NCBI GenBank assembly: GCA_963787045.1
Contig: CAWBBR010000021.1
Span: forward strand, 82,326 to 146,325
DNA: 64,000 nucleotides
Origin: DATJGR01 sp963787045
GTDB taxonomy: Bacteria; Pseudomonadota; Gammaproteobacteria; Pseudomonadales; Azotimanducaceae
Direction of reading: 5' to 3'
Shown here piece after piece: positions 8,606 through 17,247 of the stretch (positions are counted from its first letter, which is position 1; the number at the start of each line of letters is the position of its first letter). A program made the translations under genes and the position numbers. Under the pieces are notes generated by a model. The model saw only the letters and a program-made list of their open reading frames with translations, did no database searches and had not been told where the DNA came from.

Positions 8606-10891
8606 ATGCCGCGTAAGAAACCCAACCCCCCGGCGCGCAGCCGCAAGCGCCTGATCGTCGGCTACCTGCTGATCGGCGCGTGCCTCGGCATCGCGCTGAT
8701 CGCCGGCTATCTGCTGTATCTCGACCACCTGATCACGTCGACGTTCGACGGTCGGCGCTGGTCGGTGCCGGCGCGCGTTTACGCGCAATCGCTCGAGTTG
8801 TATCCGGGGCTCGCGATCGAAGCCGACGAGATCGAAGTGGAGTTGAAGCGGCTCGGTTATCGGCGCGGGCCGTTGAATACACCCGGCAGTTACACGCATA
8901 CCGGCAACGAGGTGCGCGCGACGCTGCGCGCATTCACGTTCGGCGACGGACCTCGTCCGCCGACCGACATCCGTGTGCGCACCGCCGATCACGCGATCGA
9001 CACGCTGTATGAGAACGGCGAGCCGGCGAATCTCGTGCGACTGGAACCACCTTTGATCGGCAGCTTCTTCGCAACGCACGGGGAAGACCGACTCATCATC
9101 ACGCCGGAAGAGACACCGTCGCTGTTGAGCGAAGGGTTGAAGGCCGTCGAAGACCGCAACTTCGACACGCACGCCGGCTTCGATATGAAAGGCATCGCGC
9201 GCGCCGCGATCGCCGATCTGCGTTCCGGCGATCTATCGCAAGGCGGCAGCACGCTCACGCAACAGCTCGTGAAGAGCTACTTCCTCGACAACCGCCGCAC
9301 CGTGTGGCGCAAGCTCAAGGAAATTGCGATGGCGGTGATTCTCGACGCGCGCTATCAAAAGGCCGACCTGCTGAACGCGTACATCAACGAAATCTATCTC
9401 GGCCAGGATGGCGAGCGCGCGGTGCACGGCTTCGGTCTCGGCAGCCAGTTCTACTTCAACAAACCGTTGTCGGAGCTCGATCCCGCGGAGATCGCGCTGT
9501 TGATCGCGGTGATCCGCGGCCCGTCGTACTACAACCCGTTCACGCATCCGGAGCGCGCGCGGTCGCGACGCGATCTCGTGCTGGGGCAGATGAACGAGTT
9601 CGGCTTGATCACCGCCGAGCAGCACTCGAAAGCAATCAGGCAACCGCTTGCGCTGACGCGCTCGGCGCGACAAGGCGGCGGTTACTATCCGGCGTTCCTC
9701 GACCTCGTGCGCGAACAACTCGGGCACGAGTACGACGCCACCGAGCTCGCCTCGCGCGGCTATCGCGTGTTCACCACGCTGGAGCCGCGCGTGCAGGACG
9801 CCGCGGAGCAGGCGGTGGCCGTCACGCTCGACCGCATCGAGATAGATCGCAAGCTCCCGCGTGGCGATCTGGAAGCCGCCGTGCTCGTAGCGAACAACCA
9901 GACCGGCGAGATCTCCGCGGTGGTAGGCGGCCGCAAAGCCGGCTTTCAGGGATTCAATCGCGCCTTGAATGCGCGGCGGCCGGTCGGATCGCTGTTGAAG
10001 CCGGTCGTCTACCTGACGGCCCTGGAGAGCGGCGACTACAACCTCGCCTCGATCATCGAAGACGCGCCGCTGCTGCAGACCGACGTGCGCGGGCAGACGC
10101 CGTGGGAACCGCACAACTTCGACAACGAGTTCCACGGACCCGTGCCGCTCGTGCGAGCGCTGGGCGACTCGCTCAACCTCGCGACGGTGCGCCTTGGTGA
10201 AGCCGTTGGGGTGGACAAGGTCGCCGCGCGCATCGCGACGTTCGCCGGCATCGAACAACCACCGGCGTATCCGTCGCTGCTGCTCGGGGCCATCGATCTG
10301 ACGCCGCTCGAGATGACGCGGCTCTACGGCGTGATCGCCAGCGGCGGCTTCGCGACGCCGGTGAAGACCGTGCTCGCCGTCGAAGACGAAGCGGGCGCCA
10401 CGCTGAACCGCTATCCGCTCGAGATGCAGCAGGTCGCGCAGCCCGAGGCTGTGGCACAGCTGACCTACGGACTGACCATGGTGATGCAGCGCGGCACCGC
10501 GCGCGCATCGCGATTTGCGATGCACGGCGTTGCCGGCAAGACCGGCACCTCCGACGATTTTCGCGACAGCTGGTTCGCCGGCTTCGACGCGACGCATCTG
10601 GCGGTGGTCTGGGTCGGTTACGACGACAACCGCGAAACGAAGCTCACCGGCAGCGCCGGCGGGCTGCAGGTGTGGGACGCGCTGATGGCGAGCCTGCATC
10701 CGGCCCCGGTCACGCTGACGACGCCGACCGGCTTCGATCTCCAGCTGATCGACTATGCGAGCGGCGGCCTGACACAGGCGGGCTGCGGCGAGCCGATCAC
10801 CGTTCCGATCCCGTACAATGCGCGCCTGCCCGCGGTACCCGGATGCGGGACCAGCCTCATGGAGCGCTTCAGACAATGGTTCAGCGACTGA
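8606..10891 (+). CDS. mrcB: Penicillin-binding protein 1B, bifunctional peptidoglycan glycosyltransferase/transpeptidase
   Basis: This is an intact 761-residue class A PBP that polymerises lipid II and cross-links the stem peptides at the outer face of the inner membrane. In order: a basic N-terminus, one membrane anchor (16-38), a UB2H-like segment (about 55-125) starting at VPARVYAQSLELY, and the GT51 domain with catalytic Glu182 in VEDRNFDTH and QGGSTLTQQ (212-220). The transpeptidase domain carries Ser462-x-x-Lys465 in PVGSLLKP, Ser522-Leu-Asn and KTGTS (645-649). UB2H and the motif spacing mark it as the PBP1B type. The last 16 bases overlap the start of a TPR lipoprotein gene that is probably its activator. 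Confidence 0.96.
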   Translation: MPRKKPNPPARSRKRLIVGYLLIGACLGIALIAGYLLYLDHLITSTFDGRRWSVPARVYAQSLELYPGLAIEADEIEVELKRLGYRRGPLNTPGSYTHTGNEVRATLRAFTFGDGPRPPTDIRVRTADHAIDTLYENGEPANLVRLEPPLIGSFFATHGEDRLIITPEETPSLLSEGLKAVEDRNFDTHAGFDMKGIARAAIADLRSGDLSQGGSTLTQQLVKSYFLDNRRTVWRKLKEIAMAVILDARYQKADLLNAYINEIYLGQDGERAVHGFGLGSQFYFNKPLSELDPAEIALLIAVIRGPSYYNPFTHPERARSRRDLVLGQMNEFGLITAEQHSKAIRQPLALTRSARQGGGYYPAFLDLVREQLGHEYDATELASRGYRVFTTLEPRVQDAAEQAVAVTLDRIEIDRKLPRGDLEAAVLVANNQTGEISAVVGGRKAGFQGFNRALNARRPVGSLLKPVVYLTALESGDYNLASIIEDAPLLQTDVRGQTPWEPHNFDNEFHGPVPLVRALGDSLNLATVRLGEAVGVDKVAARIATFAGIEQPPAYPSLLLGAIDLTPLEMTRLYGVIASGGFATPVKTVLAVEDEAGATLNRYPLEMQQVAQPEAVAQLTYGLTMVMQRGTARASRFAMHGVAGKTGTSDDFRDSWFAGFDATHLAVVWVGYDDNRETKLTGSAGGLQVWDALMASLHPAPVTLTTPTGFDLQLIDYASGGLTQAGCGEPITVPIPYNARLPAVPGCGTSLMERFRQWFSD

Positions 10892-11388
10892 ACCACGCCT
10901 TCGACCGCGCGCTGACACTCGTCGGTCTCGTGGTCGTGCTTGCCGGTTGCGTCAGCGAGCAACAGACGCCGTATCCGCGCACGCCGGCACCGGTGCCGCC
11001 CACGACGCAGACCCGCCCGCCTTCGCAATATCCGGTCCCCACGCAACCGACGCCGCAGCCGGTGCCGCAAACGCCGGCGCCGGCTCAGCCTCAAGCGTCC
11101 CAGCCGAAGCCGCAGTCGACCGTCACGCTCGCGCTGCAGGACGAAGCCCAGCGGGCCGCAACCGCCGGCGATCTGCCGAAAGCGATTCAGATCCTCGAAC
11201 GCGCGATCCGCATTCAACCCGACAGCGCACAGCTGTGGATCGAACTGGCGCGCTGCCACCTGAAAGAAGGCAACGCCGCACAAGCCGAACAGTTCGCGCG
11301 CAAGGCGCTGCTGTTCACCGGCAGCCGCTACGACCTCGAACAGCAGGCGTGGGTGGTGATCGCCGACGCGCGAGCCGACAAGCACTGA
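10876..11388 (+). CDS. lpoP: TPR lipoprotein, probable PBP1B activator LpoP
   Basis: This is a 170-residue lipoprotein. The signal ends at L-A-G-C with Cys25, followed by a long Pro/Gln/Thr-rich linker (about 30-88) that could span the periplasm. At least one and probably two TPR units follow (about 93-160, with AIQILERAIRIQP and LWIELARCHL). The gene starts inside the last codons of mrcB. In Pseudomonas aeruginosa a TPR lipoprotein, LpoP, is encoded next to PBP1b and activates it in the way LpoB does in E. coli. Gene order, lipobox, linker and TPR all agree with that assignment. Activation itself is inferred. Confidence 0.82.
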   Translation: MVQRLNHAFDRALTLVGLVVVLAGCVSEQQTPYPRTPAPVPPTTQTRPPSQYPVPTQPTPQPVPQTPAPAQPQASQPKPQSTVTLALQDEAQRAATAGDLPKAIQILERAIRIQPDSAQLWIELARCHLKEGNAAQAEQFARKALLFTGSRYDLEQQAWVVIADARADKH

Positions 11389-11504
11389 CACTCGGCGGGT
11401 GATGGCGACTCGACACGGCTGTTCGCGAGTTCGCTTCGGAGTAAGTTAGCGCGCTGGACAATCCAACGTTGGCATCGATGTTCAAATCACGGAGCGCATC
11501 AAAA

Positions 11505-11645
11505 ATGAGCCTTCGAGGCAGCATCGTTGCGGACGCACAGACCGCTAGGCGCATTGCGAAAGCCGGTCTCGAAGCGTTGAAGGACACGCCGCGCGCCACC
11601 AAGCCCGCCAAACGATCCGCAAAGGGCGGCGCGCAAAGCGCCTGA
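11505..11645 (+). CDS. Possible small basic protein, 46 residues
   Basis: A short frame from ATG 11505 to TGA 11643 encodes a basic Ala/Lys/Arg-rich peptide (MSLRGSIVADAQTA at the start, KPAKRSAKGG near the end). A GGAG lies about eleven bases upstream and the next gene starts nine bases after the stop, so it could be the first gene of that unit. I do not recognise the family. Composition alone cannot prove that it is translated. Confidence 0.35.
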   Translation: MSLRGSIVADAQTARRIAKAGLEALKDTPRATKPAKRSAKGGAQSA

Positions 11646-11654
11646 GGTGAGACC

Positions 11655-12803
11655 ATGAATGCACGTATTTCCGTCATCGCAATTTCAATCTGGCTGGCGG
11701 TTGCAAGCCTGATCGCGGGCTGCTCGAAGAAGGAAGAGGCGCCGGCGACGTCCGCTGCCGATTCTGCCGCGTCGCTCGGCGATTCATCGAGTCCCTCCTC
11801 CGATTCCGAGGATGTGGAACTCGGTACCGGCGATGCCGTCGCGCTCGCCGAGACCTTCAAAAACCAGTGCGGCAGCGACGCCTCGTCAGAGGAATGTCAG
11901 GTCCTGCGCAGCCTGCTCGTCGTCGAAGTGACCGCGGCGCTCCAAGACATCGAACGCGCCCGCGACAACCGCGGCTCTGAGGAAGCGTTGGCGGCCCTCG
12001 ACCTCACCGACGAGCCGGAGGTTCTGGTTGCCGCATGCCGCGTTCTAGGCCAGTTTCCAGACACGAGCGGCATCGCGGAGAAGGCGCTTCCGCTAGTGCT
12101 CGGCAGTCCGTACATCGAAGTACAGGAAGCGGCTGCCAACCTGATTGCCCGCAACTCCGACGGCAAGATCGCCGACATTGGTCGATTGTGGAGTCAGAAT
12201 CACTCGAACCTGGGATTCCAAAACGAGTTCCAGGAATACCCGGATTTCCCGGCACACTACGCGGCCATGAAATTCCCCGCCTATCCCGGCGCCCAATGGT
12301 TCTCGCCGGGTGATTCGCAACAGTCCGTCGGCTGGTCGACATCCGACGATACAGCTACGGTAGCGGCCTGGATCGGCAAGGCGCTGAACAGCGAACCACT
12401 GACGACGCAACAATGGTTCGAACGACAGGCGTCCGCGACGACCAAAGCCTTTCAGTCGCTGGATCAGTCCAAGGTCGATCACATCGCCAAGCTGACGGAG
12501 CAGTACTCCAAATCGCTCGATCCGGCGCTGATGGAACAGGTGGAGAAGCTACAGAAAGAACTGTACGCACCGATGGAGGCGGCGACGAAGATCGCAGATC
12601 AATCGATGGCCAACGTAGCGATGCCCGCCAGTTCGAGCCCGCAGCAGGACGTGCACTATTTCATCGCGGAGGAAAAAGCCGGCCACATCGCTCGCGCCGT
12701 GCTCGTGTATCGTTTGCCCGGAATCGATCGGACCGTGGTTCAGACGTCGTGGAATCTGAGCGACTATCCGACCGCATGGCCCGAAAACGGCACGCCGCTA
12801 TGA
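11655..12803 (+). CDS. Lipoprotein of unknown function with HEAT-like helices
   Basis: This 382-residue protein has a lipobox L-I-A-G-C (Cys23) after a hydrophobic signal, then a Ser/Ala/Asp-rich low-complexity stretch. Helical pairs about residues 100-185 (EALAALDLTDEPEVLVAACRVL and following) resemble a HEAT-like module. The C-terminal half has no family I recognise, though the TVVQTSWNLSDYP end suggests a beta-rich region. It should sit on the inner face of the outer membrane or on the inner membrane. Its stop overlaps the start of the amidase gene (ATGA at 12800), so both are probably translated together. Confidence 0.7.
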   Translation: MNARISVIAISIWLAVASLIAGCSKKEEAPATSAADSAASLGDSSSPSSDSEDVELGTGDAVALAETFKNQCGSDASSEECQVLRSLLVVEVTAALQDIERARDNRGSEEALAALDLTDEPEVLVAACRVLGQFPDTSGIAEKALPLVLGSPYIEVQEAAANLIARNSDGKIADIGRLWSQNHSNLGFQNEFQEYPDFPAHYAAMKFPAYPGAQWFSPGDSQQSVGWSTSDDTATVAAWIGKALNSEPLTTQQWFERQASATTKAFQSLDQSKVDHIAKLTEQYSKSLDPALMEQVEKLQKELYAPMEAATKIADQSMANVAMPASSSPQQDVHYFIAEEKAGHIARAVLVYRLPGIDRTVVQTSWNLSDYPTAWPENGTPL

Positions 12804-14341
12804 CCGGAACCGACGAGGCGCCAATACGCGGATGGACGCGTCGCGAGGCGATCGGAGGGGCAGTGGCGATCACGGCCATGGGTTTCGCTGACGGATCAAC
12901 CAGGGCGGACGCAACGGCGGTGAGCGAACTCGTCAATCTGTCCGCGGTAGAAGCCGTGGCCGCGATGCGGCGCGGCGACATTGCAGCGGAAACGTACGCG
13001 CAGACGCTGCTTGCGCGCGCGGAGCAGTGCAAAGCGCTGAACGCGTTCATCACGCTGGAACCCGATTCGGTGCTGGAATCCGCGCGCAGCGCCGATCGCG
13101 CACGAACCGCCGGCGGCGCGCTCGGCGCCCTGCACGGGCTGCCGATTCCGGTGAAAGACAGCGTCAACACGAAAGATCTGCCGACCACCGGCGGCACCCG
13201 GGCGCTGCGCAATTTCCGGCCGGCCGCAGACGCGCCGGTGATCGCGACCTTGCGCAACGCGGGCGCGCTGGTGATGGGCAAAACCAACATCCACGAATTG
13301 TCGTTCGGCTGGACCAGCAACAATCTCGCGTTCGGCGCGGTACACAATCCGTACGATCCCGATCGCATCCCGGGCGGCAGCAGCGGCGGCACTGCAGCGG
13401 CGATTGCCGCGCGCATCGCACCGCTGGGCGTGGCCGAAGACACGGAGGGATCGATCAGAGTACCCGCGGCGTTGTGCGGTATCGCCGGTTTCCGGCCGAC
13501 CACCGGGCGATACGCAACGACCGCGGTCGTTCCGATCTCGTCGTTGTTCGATCAGGTGGGGCCGCACGCGCGCAGCGTGGCCGATCTCGTGCTGTTCGAT
13601 TCGGTGGTGGCCGGTGCGATCGAACCGCTTGAAGAGGTTTCGTTGCGTGGCACCCGGCTCGGCATCGATCGCAGCTTCTTCGAGGGCCTCGATCCGGAGG
13701 TGGAGCAGATCACCACGGCCGCGTTGAAGAATCTCGAAGCGGCGGGCGCGGTGCTCGTCGAAATGCCGGTACCGGAGCTCGCGAACCTGATCCGCCTCAC
13801 TACCGCGCAAGTGCAACTGCACGACGTCGCGCCTTCATTGATCCGTTATCTGGCGCAATACGATACCCACGTGAGCTTCGAGGAGCTGCTTGCCTCGGCA
13901 AGCCCTGACATCCGGCAGCAGTTCCAGAGTTTCGTGCCGGATGGCTCTCCGATACACGTCAGCGAATCTGCTTACGAAGCGGCACGCAACGTCCATTTGC
14001 CGGAGTTGCGCGCCACGTTTCAGCGCTGGTTCTCCGATACCGACACAGCGGCGATGGTCTTTCCGACGACACGCATTGCGGCAACGCCGATCGGTGAGGA
14101 TCCGGTCGACATCGGCGGCAAACAGGTTCCGTTTGCCGATGCGATTTCGCGCAACATCGCGAGCGGCAGCACCGCAGGGTTGCCCGGTCTCGTGCTGCCT
14201 ACCGGCCTCACTCGCCGCGGTCTTCCGGTGAGCCTGGAATTCGACGGTCCTTCAGGCAGCGATCGGCAACTGCTGGCGCTGGGCCTCGCGATCGAGCAGG
14301 TGCTCGGCACCTTGCCGGCGCCCGGAATCGCCCGCAGCTGA
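12800..14341 (+). CDS. Tat-exported amidase-signature hydrolase
   Basis: This 513-residue amidase-signature enzyme hydrolyses C-N amide bonds. The catalytic triad is visible: Lys119 in PIPVKDS, cis-Ser in GGSSGG (Ser194) and nucleophile Ser218 in EGSIRVPA. The position usually held by Gly before that GS is Glu216 (DTEGS instead of DTGGS). The N-terminus W-T-R-R-E-A followed by a hydrophobic stretch to about residue 38 resembles a twin-arginine signal, implying folding before export to the periplasm. Start and stop overlap the lipoprotein gene by ATGA. The natural amide substrate is not evident. Confidence 0.88.
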   Translation: MTGTDEAPIRGWTRREAIGGAVAITAMGFADGSTRADATAVSELVNLSAVEAVAAMRRGDIAAETYAQTLLARAEQCKALNAFITLEPDSVLESARSADRARTAGGALGALHGLPIPVKDSVNTKDLPTTGGTRALRNFRPAADAPVIATLRNAGALVMGKTNIHELSFGWTSNNLAFGAVHNPYDPDRIPGGSSGGTAAAIAARIAPLGVAEDTEGSIRVPAALCGIAGFRPTTGRYATTAVVPISSLFDQVGPHARSVADLVLFDSVVAGAIEPLEEVSLRGTRLGIDRSFFEGLDPEVEQITTAALKNLEAAGAVLVEMPVPELANLIRLTTAQVQLHDVAPSLIRYLAQYDTHVSFEELLASASPDIRQQFQSFVPDGSPIHVSESAYEAARNVHLPELRATFQRWFSDTDTAAMVFPTTRIAATPIGEDPVDIGGKQVPFADAISRNIASGSTAGLPGLVLPTGLTRRGLPVSLEFDGPSGSDRQLLALGLAIEQVLGTLPAPGIARS

Positions 14342-14353
14342 CGATTTCATCCG

Positions 14354-14863
14354 CTACGGCGCGTTCCACGCGTACAGCAGCGTTTCCTTGTTGCGGTTGC
14401 GTGGATTGCGAAACCGCTGCTCGAGCGTGAATCCCAACCGCTGCGCGACCCGAACCGAGCCTGAGTTGTCGGCCGCCATGTTCGCGACGATGCGCCGCTG
14501 ACCGTGGGCGCGACCGTGATCGAAGCATGCGCGGGCGGCCTCCAGACCATAGCCACGCCGCCAGAACGCCTGATCGATGATGTACCCGAGATCGTTCTCG
14601 GCCTGATCGAGAATCTGCGCGCGCACGATGCCGGCGTCTCCGATGTATGTGCCGTCCGACAATTCGATCGCGAATCGACCGAGACCCGGCGTTGCGTAGG
14701 CGTCCAGCGCCCGCTGATGCCAGGCGCGGGCTTGTTCGGTCGTTAGCGGTTCGGGCCAGTGGTGCATGGTCACCGGATCGCCGAGCAGCGCCACCAGCAG
14801 GTTCGCATCGTCATCGGTATAGCGACGCAGCCGCAACCGGTCGGTCTGTGCGACTGCGTTCAA
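14354..14863 (-). CDS. GNAT N-acetyltransferase, RimJ/RimL-like
   Basis: This is a 169-residue acetyltransferase of the RimJ/RimL type (Acetyltransf_3). It shows TDRLRLRRYTDDD at the start, a GYIIDQAFWRRGYGLEA acetyl-CoA loop and NSGSVRVAQRLGFTLE near the end. It would acetylate an N-terminus or a small amine in the cytoplasm. It starts with TTG that overlaps the TGA of the upstream GNAT gene (TTGA at 14860-14863), so translation is probably coupled. The two proteins are related but not close copies. Confidence 0.82.
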   Translation of the reverse strand: MNAVAQTDRLRLRRYTDDDANLLVALLGDPVTMHHWPEPLTTEQARAWHQRALDAYATPGLGRFAIELSDGTYIGDAGIVRAQILDQAENDLGYIIDQAFWRRGYGLEAARACFDHGRAHGQRRIVANMAADNSGSVRVAQRLGFTLEQRFRNPRNRNKETLLYAWNAP

Positions 14864-15447
14864 TGGTCGCGCAGGTCGGCCGGATCGACCATCGAATACA
14901 GCCGCGTGTCGCGCAATGCGCCCTGCGGCGTGCGCGCGTCGCGGCGCATGATGCCTTCGAGCTTGAAGCCGAGCCGCTCGGCCACGCGAAAGCTGCGGGT
15001 GTTGTGGCTGTCGGTGCGGAGCTCCACGCGCGCCGCGCCCAGCTTCTCGAATGCGAAGCGCGTGATCGCCGCGACCGCTTCGCCGACGTAGCCTTTGCCG
15101 ACCATCGACGTGCGGCACCAGTAGCCGATCTCGAATCGCGGTACCTGCCAGTCGATGCGTTGCAACCCCGACGCTCCGACGAACTCGCCCGTCTCGCGCT
15201 TGCGCAGGAAAAGCGGCAGGTCTTCACGGCGCAAAAAGCGCGCCGCCGAGTCGCGCACGAACCGTTCGGAATCGATGATGGTCGGCATGGTCGATGCCCA
15301 GTCCATCCAGCGGTTCAGCTCGGGAAACGACTCGGCAATGGCGCGGTTCAGCATCAGTCCATCGCCCGCCGCCGGCGGCACCAGGCGGAGCCGCGGGGTA
15401 AGCAGTTCCGCCGGCAACTCGATCAGTAGCGGTTCGACGCGGTCCAT
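14860..15447 (-). CDS. GNAT N-acetyltransferase, RimJ/RimL-like
   Basis: This is a 195-residue GNAT with the RimJ/RimL pattern: LLTPRLRLVPPAAGDG, then GYWCRTSMVGKGYVGEA binding the pyrophosphate of acetyl-CoA, then NTRSFRVAERLGFKLEG. The beta-bulge and the A-x-x-G-x-G/A-like loop are intact. It is first in the minus-strand pair with the overlapping GNAT downstream and sits 34 bases before the MFS gene's stop, so it may belong to the same transcript. The target protein or amine is unknown. Confidence 0.85.
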   Translation of the reverse strand: MDRVEPLLIELPAELLTPRLRLVPPAAGDGLMLNRAIAESFPELNRWMDWASTMPTIIDSERFVRDSAARFLRREDLPLFLRKRETGEFVGASGLQRIDWQVPRFEIGYWCRTSMVGKGYVGEAVAAITRFAFEKLGAARVELRTDSHNTRSFRVAERLGFKLEGIMRRDARTPQGALRDTRLYSMVDPADLRDH

Positions 15448-15481
15448 GGTCGACGAGTCTGGAAACGGTAAGAGAGCGTTT

Positions 15482-16771
15482 CTAGCTTGCTTCGGCGGCC
15501 AGGTAAAGCCGTTCGCGATCCATCTGGAAGCGGCGGCCGGCGAAATAGAAGCAGGGAATGCAGAACATCGACAGCACGGTGAACGCGACCAGCGTCCACG
15601 TATACGGCTCCGGCACGGCGTGCGCGGCCAGATAGTCGATCAGGAAACCGCCGGCCGTGATGCCGAAGCCGAGACCGATGAAGTTCAGCGTGAGGATGTA
15701 GAACGCGACCACCGTCGCGCGGATCTGCGGCGGCACCAGTTCCTGCACCGCGGAGAACGTCGGTCCGTAGAAGCTGCCGAGCTGAAACATGCCGAAGAAC
15801 ACACCGACCCAGAACCAGACGCTGTCCGGCGGCACCAGCCGATACATCAGATTGATCGGCGCGAGCACCAGCATGATCCAGAACAGGAACGTCGCCCGGC
15901 CCATGCCGGTGCGCCGTTGCAGCGCGTCTCCGCCGATCCCGCCGAACAGGTTGCCGAGCACGCCCGCAACCATGCTGATCCAACCGGTCAGTCGCGCGAT
16001 TTCAGCGCGCTCGAAGCCGCGTTCGTGCACGAACCAGAGCTGCTCGTACGCCGCCGCGCCGATCGCAAAGTGCAGGAACACACCGCCGATGATCGTGTAA
16101 CGCAGCGCCTTCGACTCGCTCAGCGCCTGCCACGACGTGGTGATGATGCGGCGCAGATTCGGGCGGGTTTGCGCGGCGTCGGCGAGCACGTGACGGCGCG
16201 GCGTTTCTCTGACGAACCACATCGCGATCGCCAGCACGAAGCCGATCGCACCGAGCAGAAAGAAACAGTTCCGCCAGCCGAGCGTCGGGCCGAGATAACC
16301 GACGATCAACAGACTGACGCCGACGCCGATCGGTACGCCCATGTAATAGAACCCCGCCGCGAATCCGAGCCGCGCGGTGGGGAATCGATCGGCGAGCATC
16401 GACATCGACGTGGGTGTGAGGATCGACTCGCCTACGCCGATGAACATCCGCGGCACAGCAAGGCTCCAGAAGCCGCGCGCCGCGCCGGAAATCGCGGTCA
16501 ACCCGCTCCACAAGAACAGACCGACCGCGACCAGGCGCGGCCGATGCACCATGTCGGCCAGCACGCCCATGAACAAGCCCATCACCACGTAGAAGGTGAT
16601 GAACGTGAGGCCGGTGAGCAGGCCGAACTCGGCGTTGGTCAACTGCAGGTCGGGCACGATGAAGTTCGCGAAACTCGCCAACAACTGGCGGTCGACGAAA
16701 TTCATGACGTTCAACAACGTCAGGAAGACGAGGAACGCATAGTGGCGCCCCTCGAGCGAGCTGTTGGCCAT
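15482..16771 (-). CDS. MFS transporter, spinster-like
   Basis: This is a 429-residue major facilitator with twelve predicted spans. The first helix ends in NFVDRQLLA, typical of spinster-type MFS proteins in lipid and aromatic catabolic clusters. The loop 2-3 motif is GVLADMVHRPRLVA, and helix 4 has PRMFIGVGES. Both halves are complete and the frame is intact. It probably imports an organic acid or related substrate across the inner membrane. Neighbouring genes do not fix the substrate. Confidence 0.85.
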   Translation of the reverse strand: MANSSLEGRHYAFLVFLTLLNVMNFVDRQLLASFANFIVPDLQLTNAEFGLLTGLTFITFYVVMGLFMGVLADMVHRPRLVAVGLFLWSGLTAISGAARGFWSLAVPRMFIGVGESILTPTSMSMLADRFPTARLGFAAGFYYMGVPIGVGVSLLIVGYLGPTLGWRNCFFLLGAIGFVLAIAMWFVRETPRRHVLADAAQTRPNLRRIITTSWQALSESKALRYTIIGGVFLHFAIGAAAYEQLWFVHERGFERAEIARLTGWISMVAGVLGNLFGGIGGDALQRRTGMGRATFLFWIMLVLAPINLMYRLVPPDSVWFWVGVFFGMFQLGSFYGPTFSAVQELVPPQIRATVVAFYILTLNFIGLGFGITAGGFLIDYLAAHAVPEPYTWTLVAFTVLSMFCIPCFYFAGRRFQMDRERLYLAAEAS

Positions 16772-16801
16772 CCCCCCCTCCCGGGTACAGGCTCGATCAG
16801 G

Positions 16802-17236
16802 TCAGCCGACGACCACTTCGCTCTCCAGGCTGACCTCCGCGGACAAGGAGTTCGTGATCAGGCAGGCCTCCTCGGCTTTCTCGAGGATGCGCGGCGCACG
16901 CGTTTCCTGCCCGGCCGGCACCGTAAGACGCGCGGTAACGACGAAGTGCGTGAAGAGCATCTTCCGGTCGATCCGATCGAGCGTTCCCGCAACTTGCACG
17001 TCGAGCGCGGTCCACGTCAGCCGCGACGCTGCCGCGATGGCCTTGAAGCCCAGCACGAAACAGTCGCACACCGCTCCGACCAACAGCGTTTCCGGCGACC
17101 ATCGATCGCCTTTGCCGCCGAACTCCGCCGGTGGCGCAGTCGCGAGATCGGGCAGTCCGTCGCCGCTGAGCGTGACGTCGCCTTCGGCACCGGCAACGCG
17201 GGTGGCAATCCGATAGTGATGTGGGAAATCCTGCAT
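16802..17236 (-). CDS. OsmC/Ohr-family peroxiredoxin-like protein
   Basis: This 144-residue protein has the OsmC fold pattern. The two catalytic-type cysteines are in VCDCFVLGF (Cys57/Cys59) and EEACLITNS (Cys125), and SPETLLVGAV gives the conserved helix. Members reduce organic hydroperoxides with a reactive Cys pair in the cytoplasm. The exact subfamily (OsmC versus the YhfA group) is uncertain. The start is the ATG at 17236, twelve bases after the end of glcF, so it may be the last gene of that operon. Confidence 0.82.
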   Translation of the reverse strand: MQDFPHHYRIATRVAGAEGDVTLSGDGLPDLATAPPAEFGGKGDRWSPETLLVGAVCDCFVLGFKAIAAASRLTWTALDVQVAGTLDRIDRKMLFTHFVVTARLTVPAGQETRAPRILEKAEEACLITNSLSAEVSLESEVVVG

Positions 17237-17247
17237 GACTCGCTCCG

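Noticed and set aside
9233..10918. A 561-codon minus-strand frame inside mrcB
   Set aside because: mrcB is complete with all catalytic motifs; the reverse frame lacks any domain pattern.
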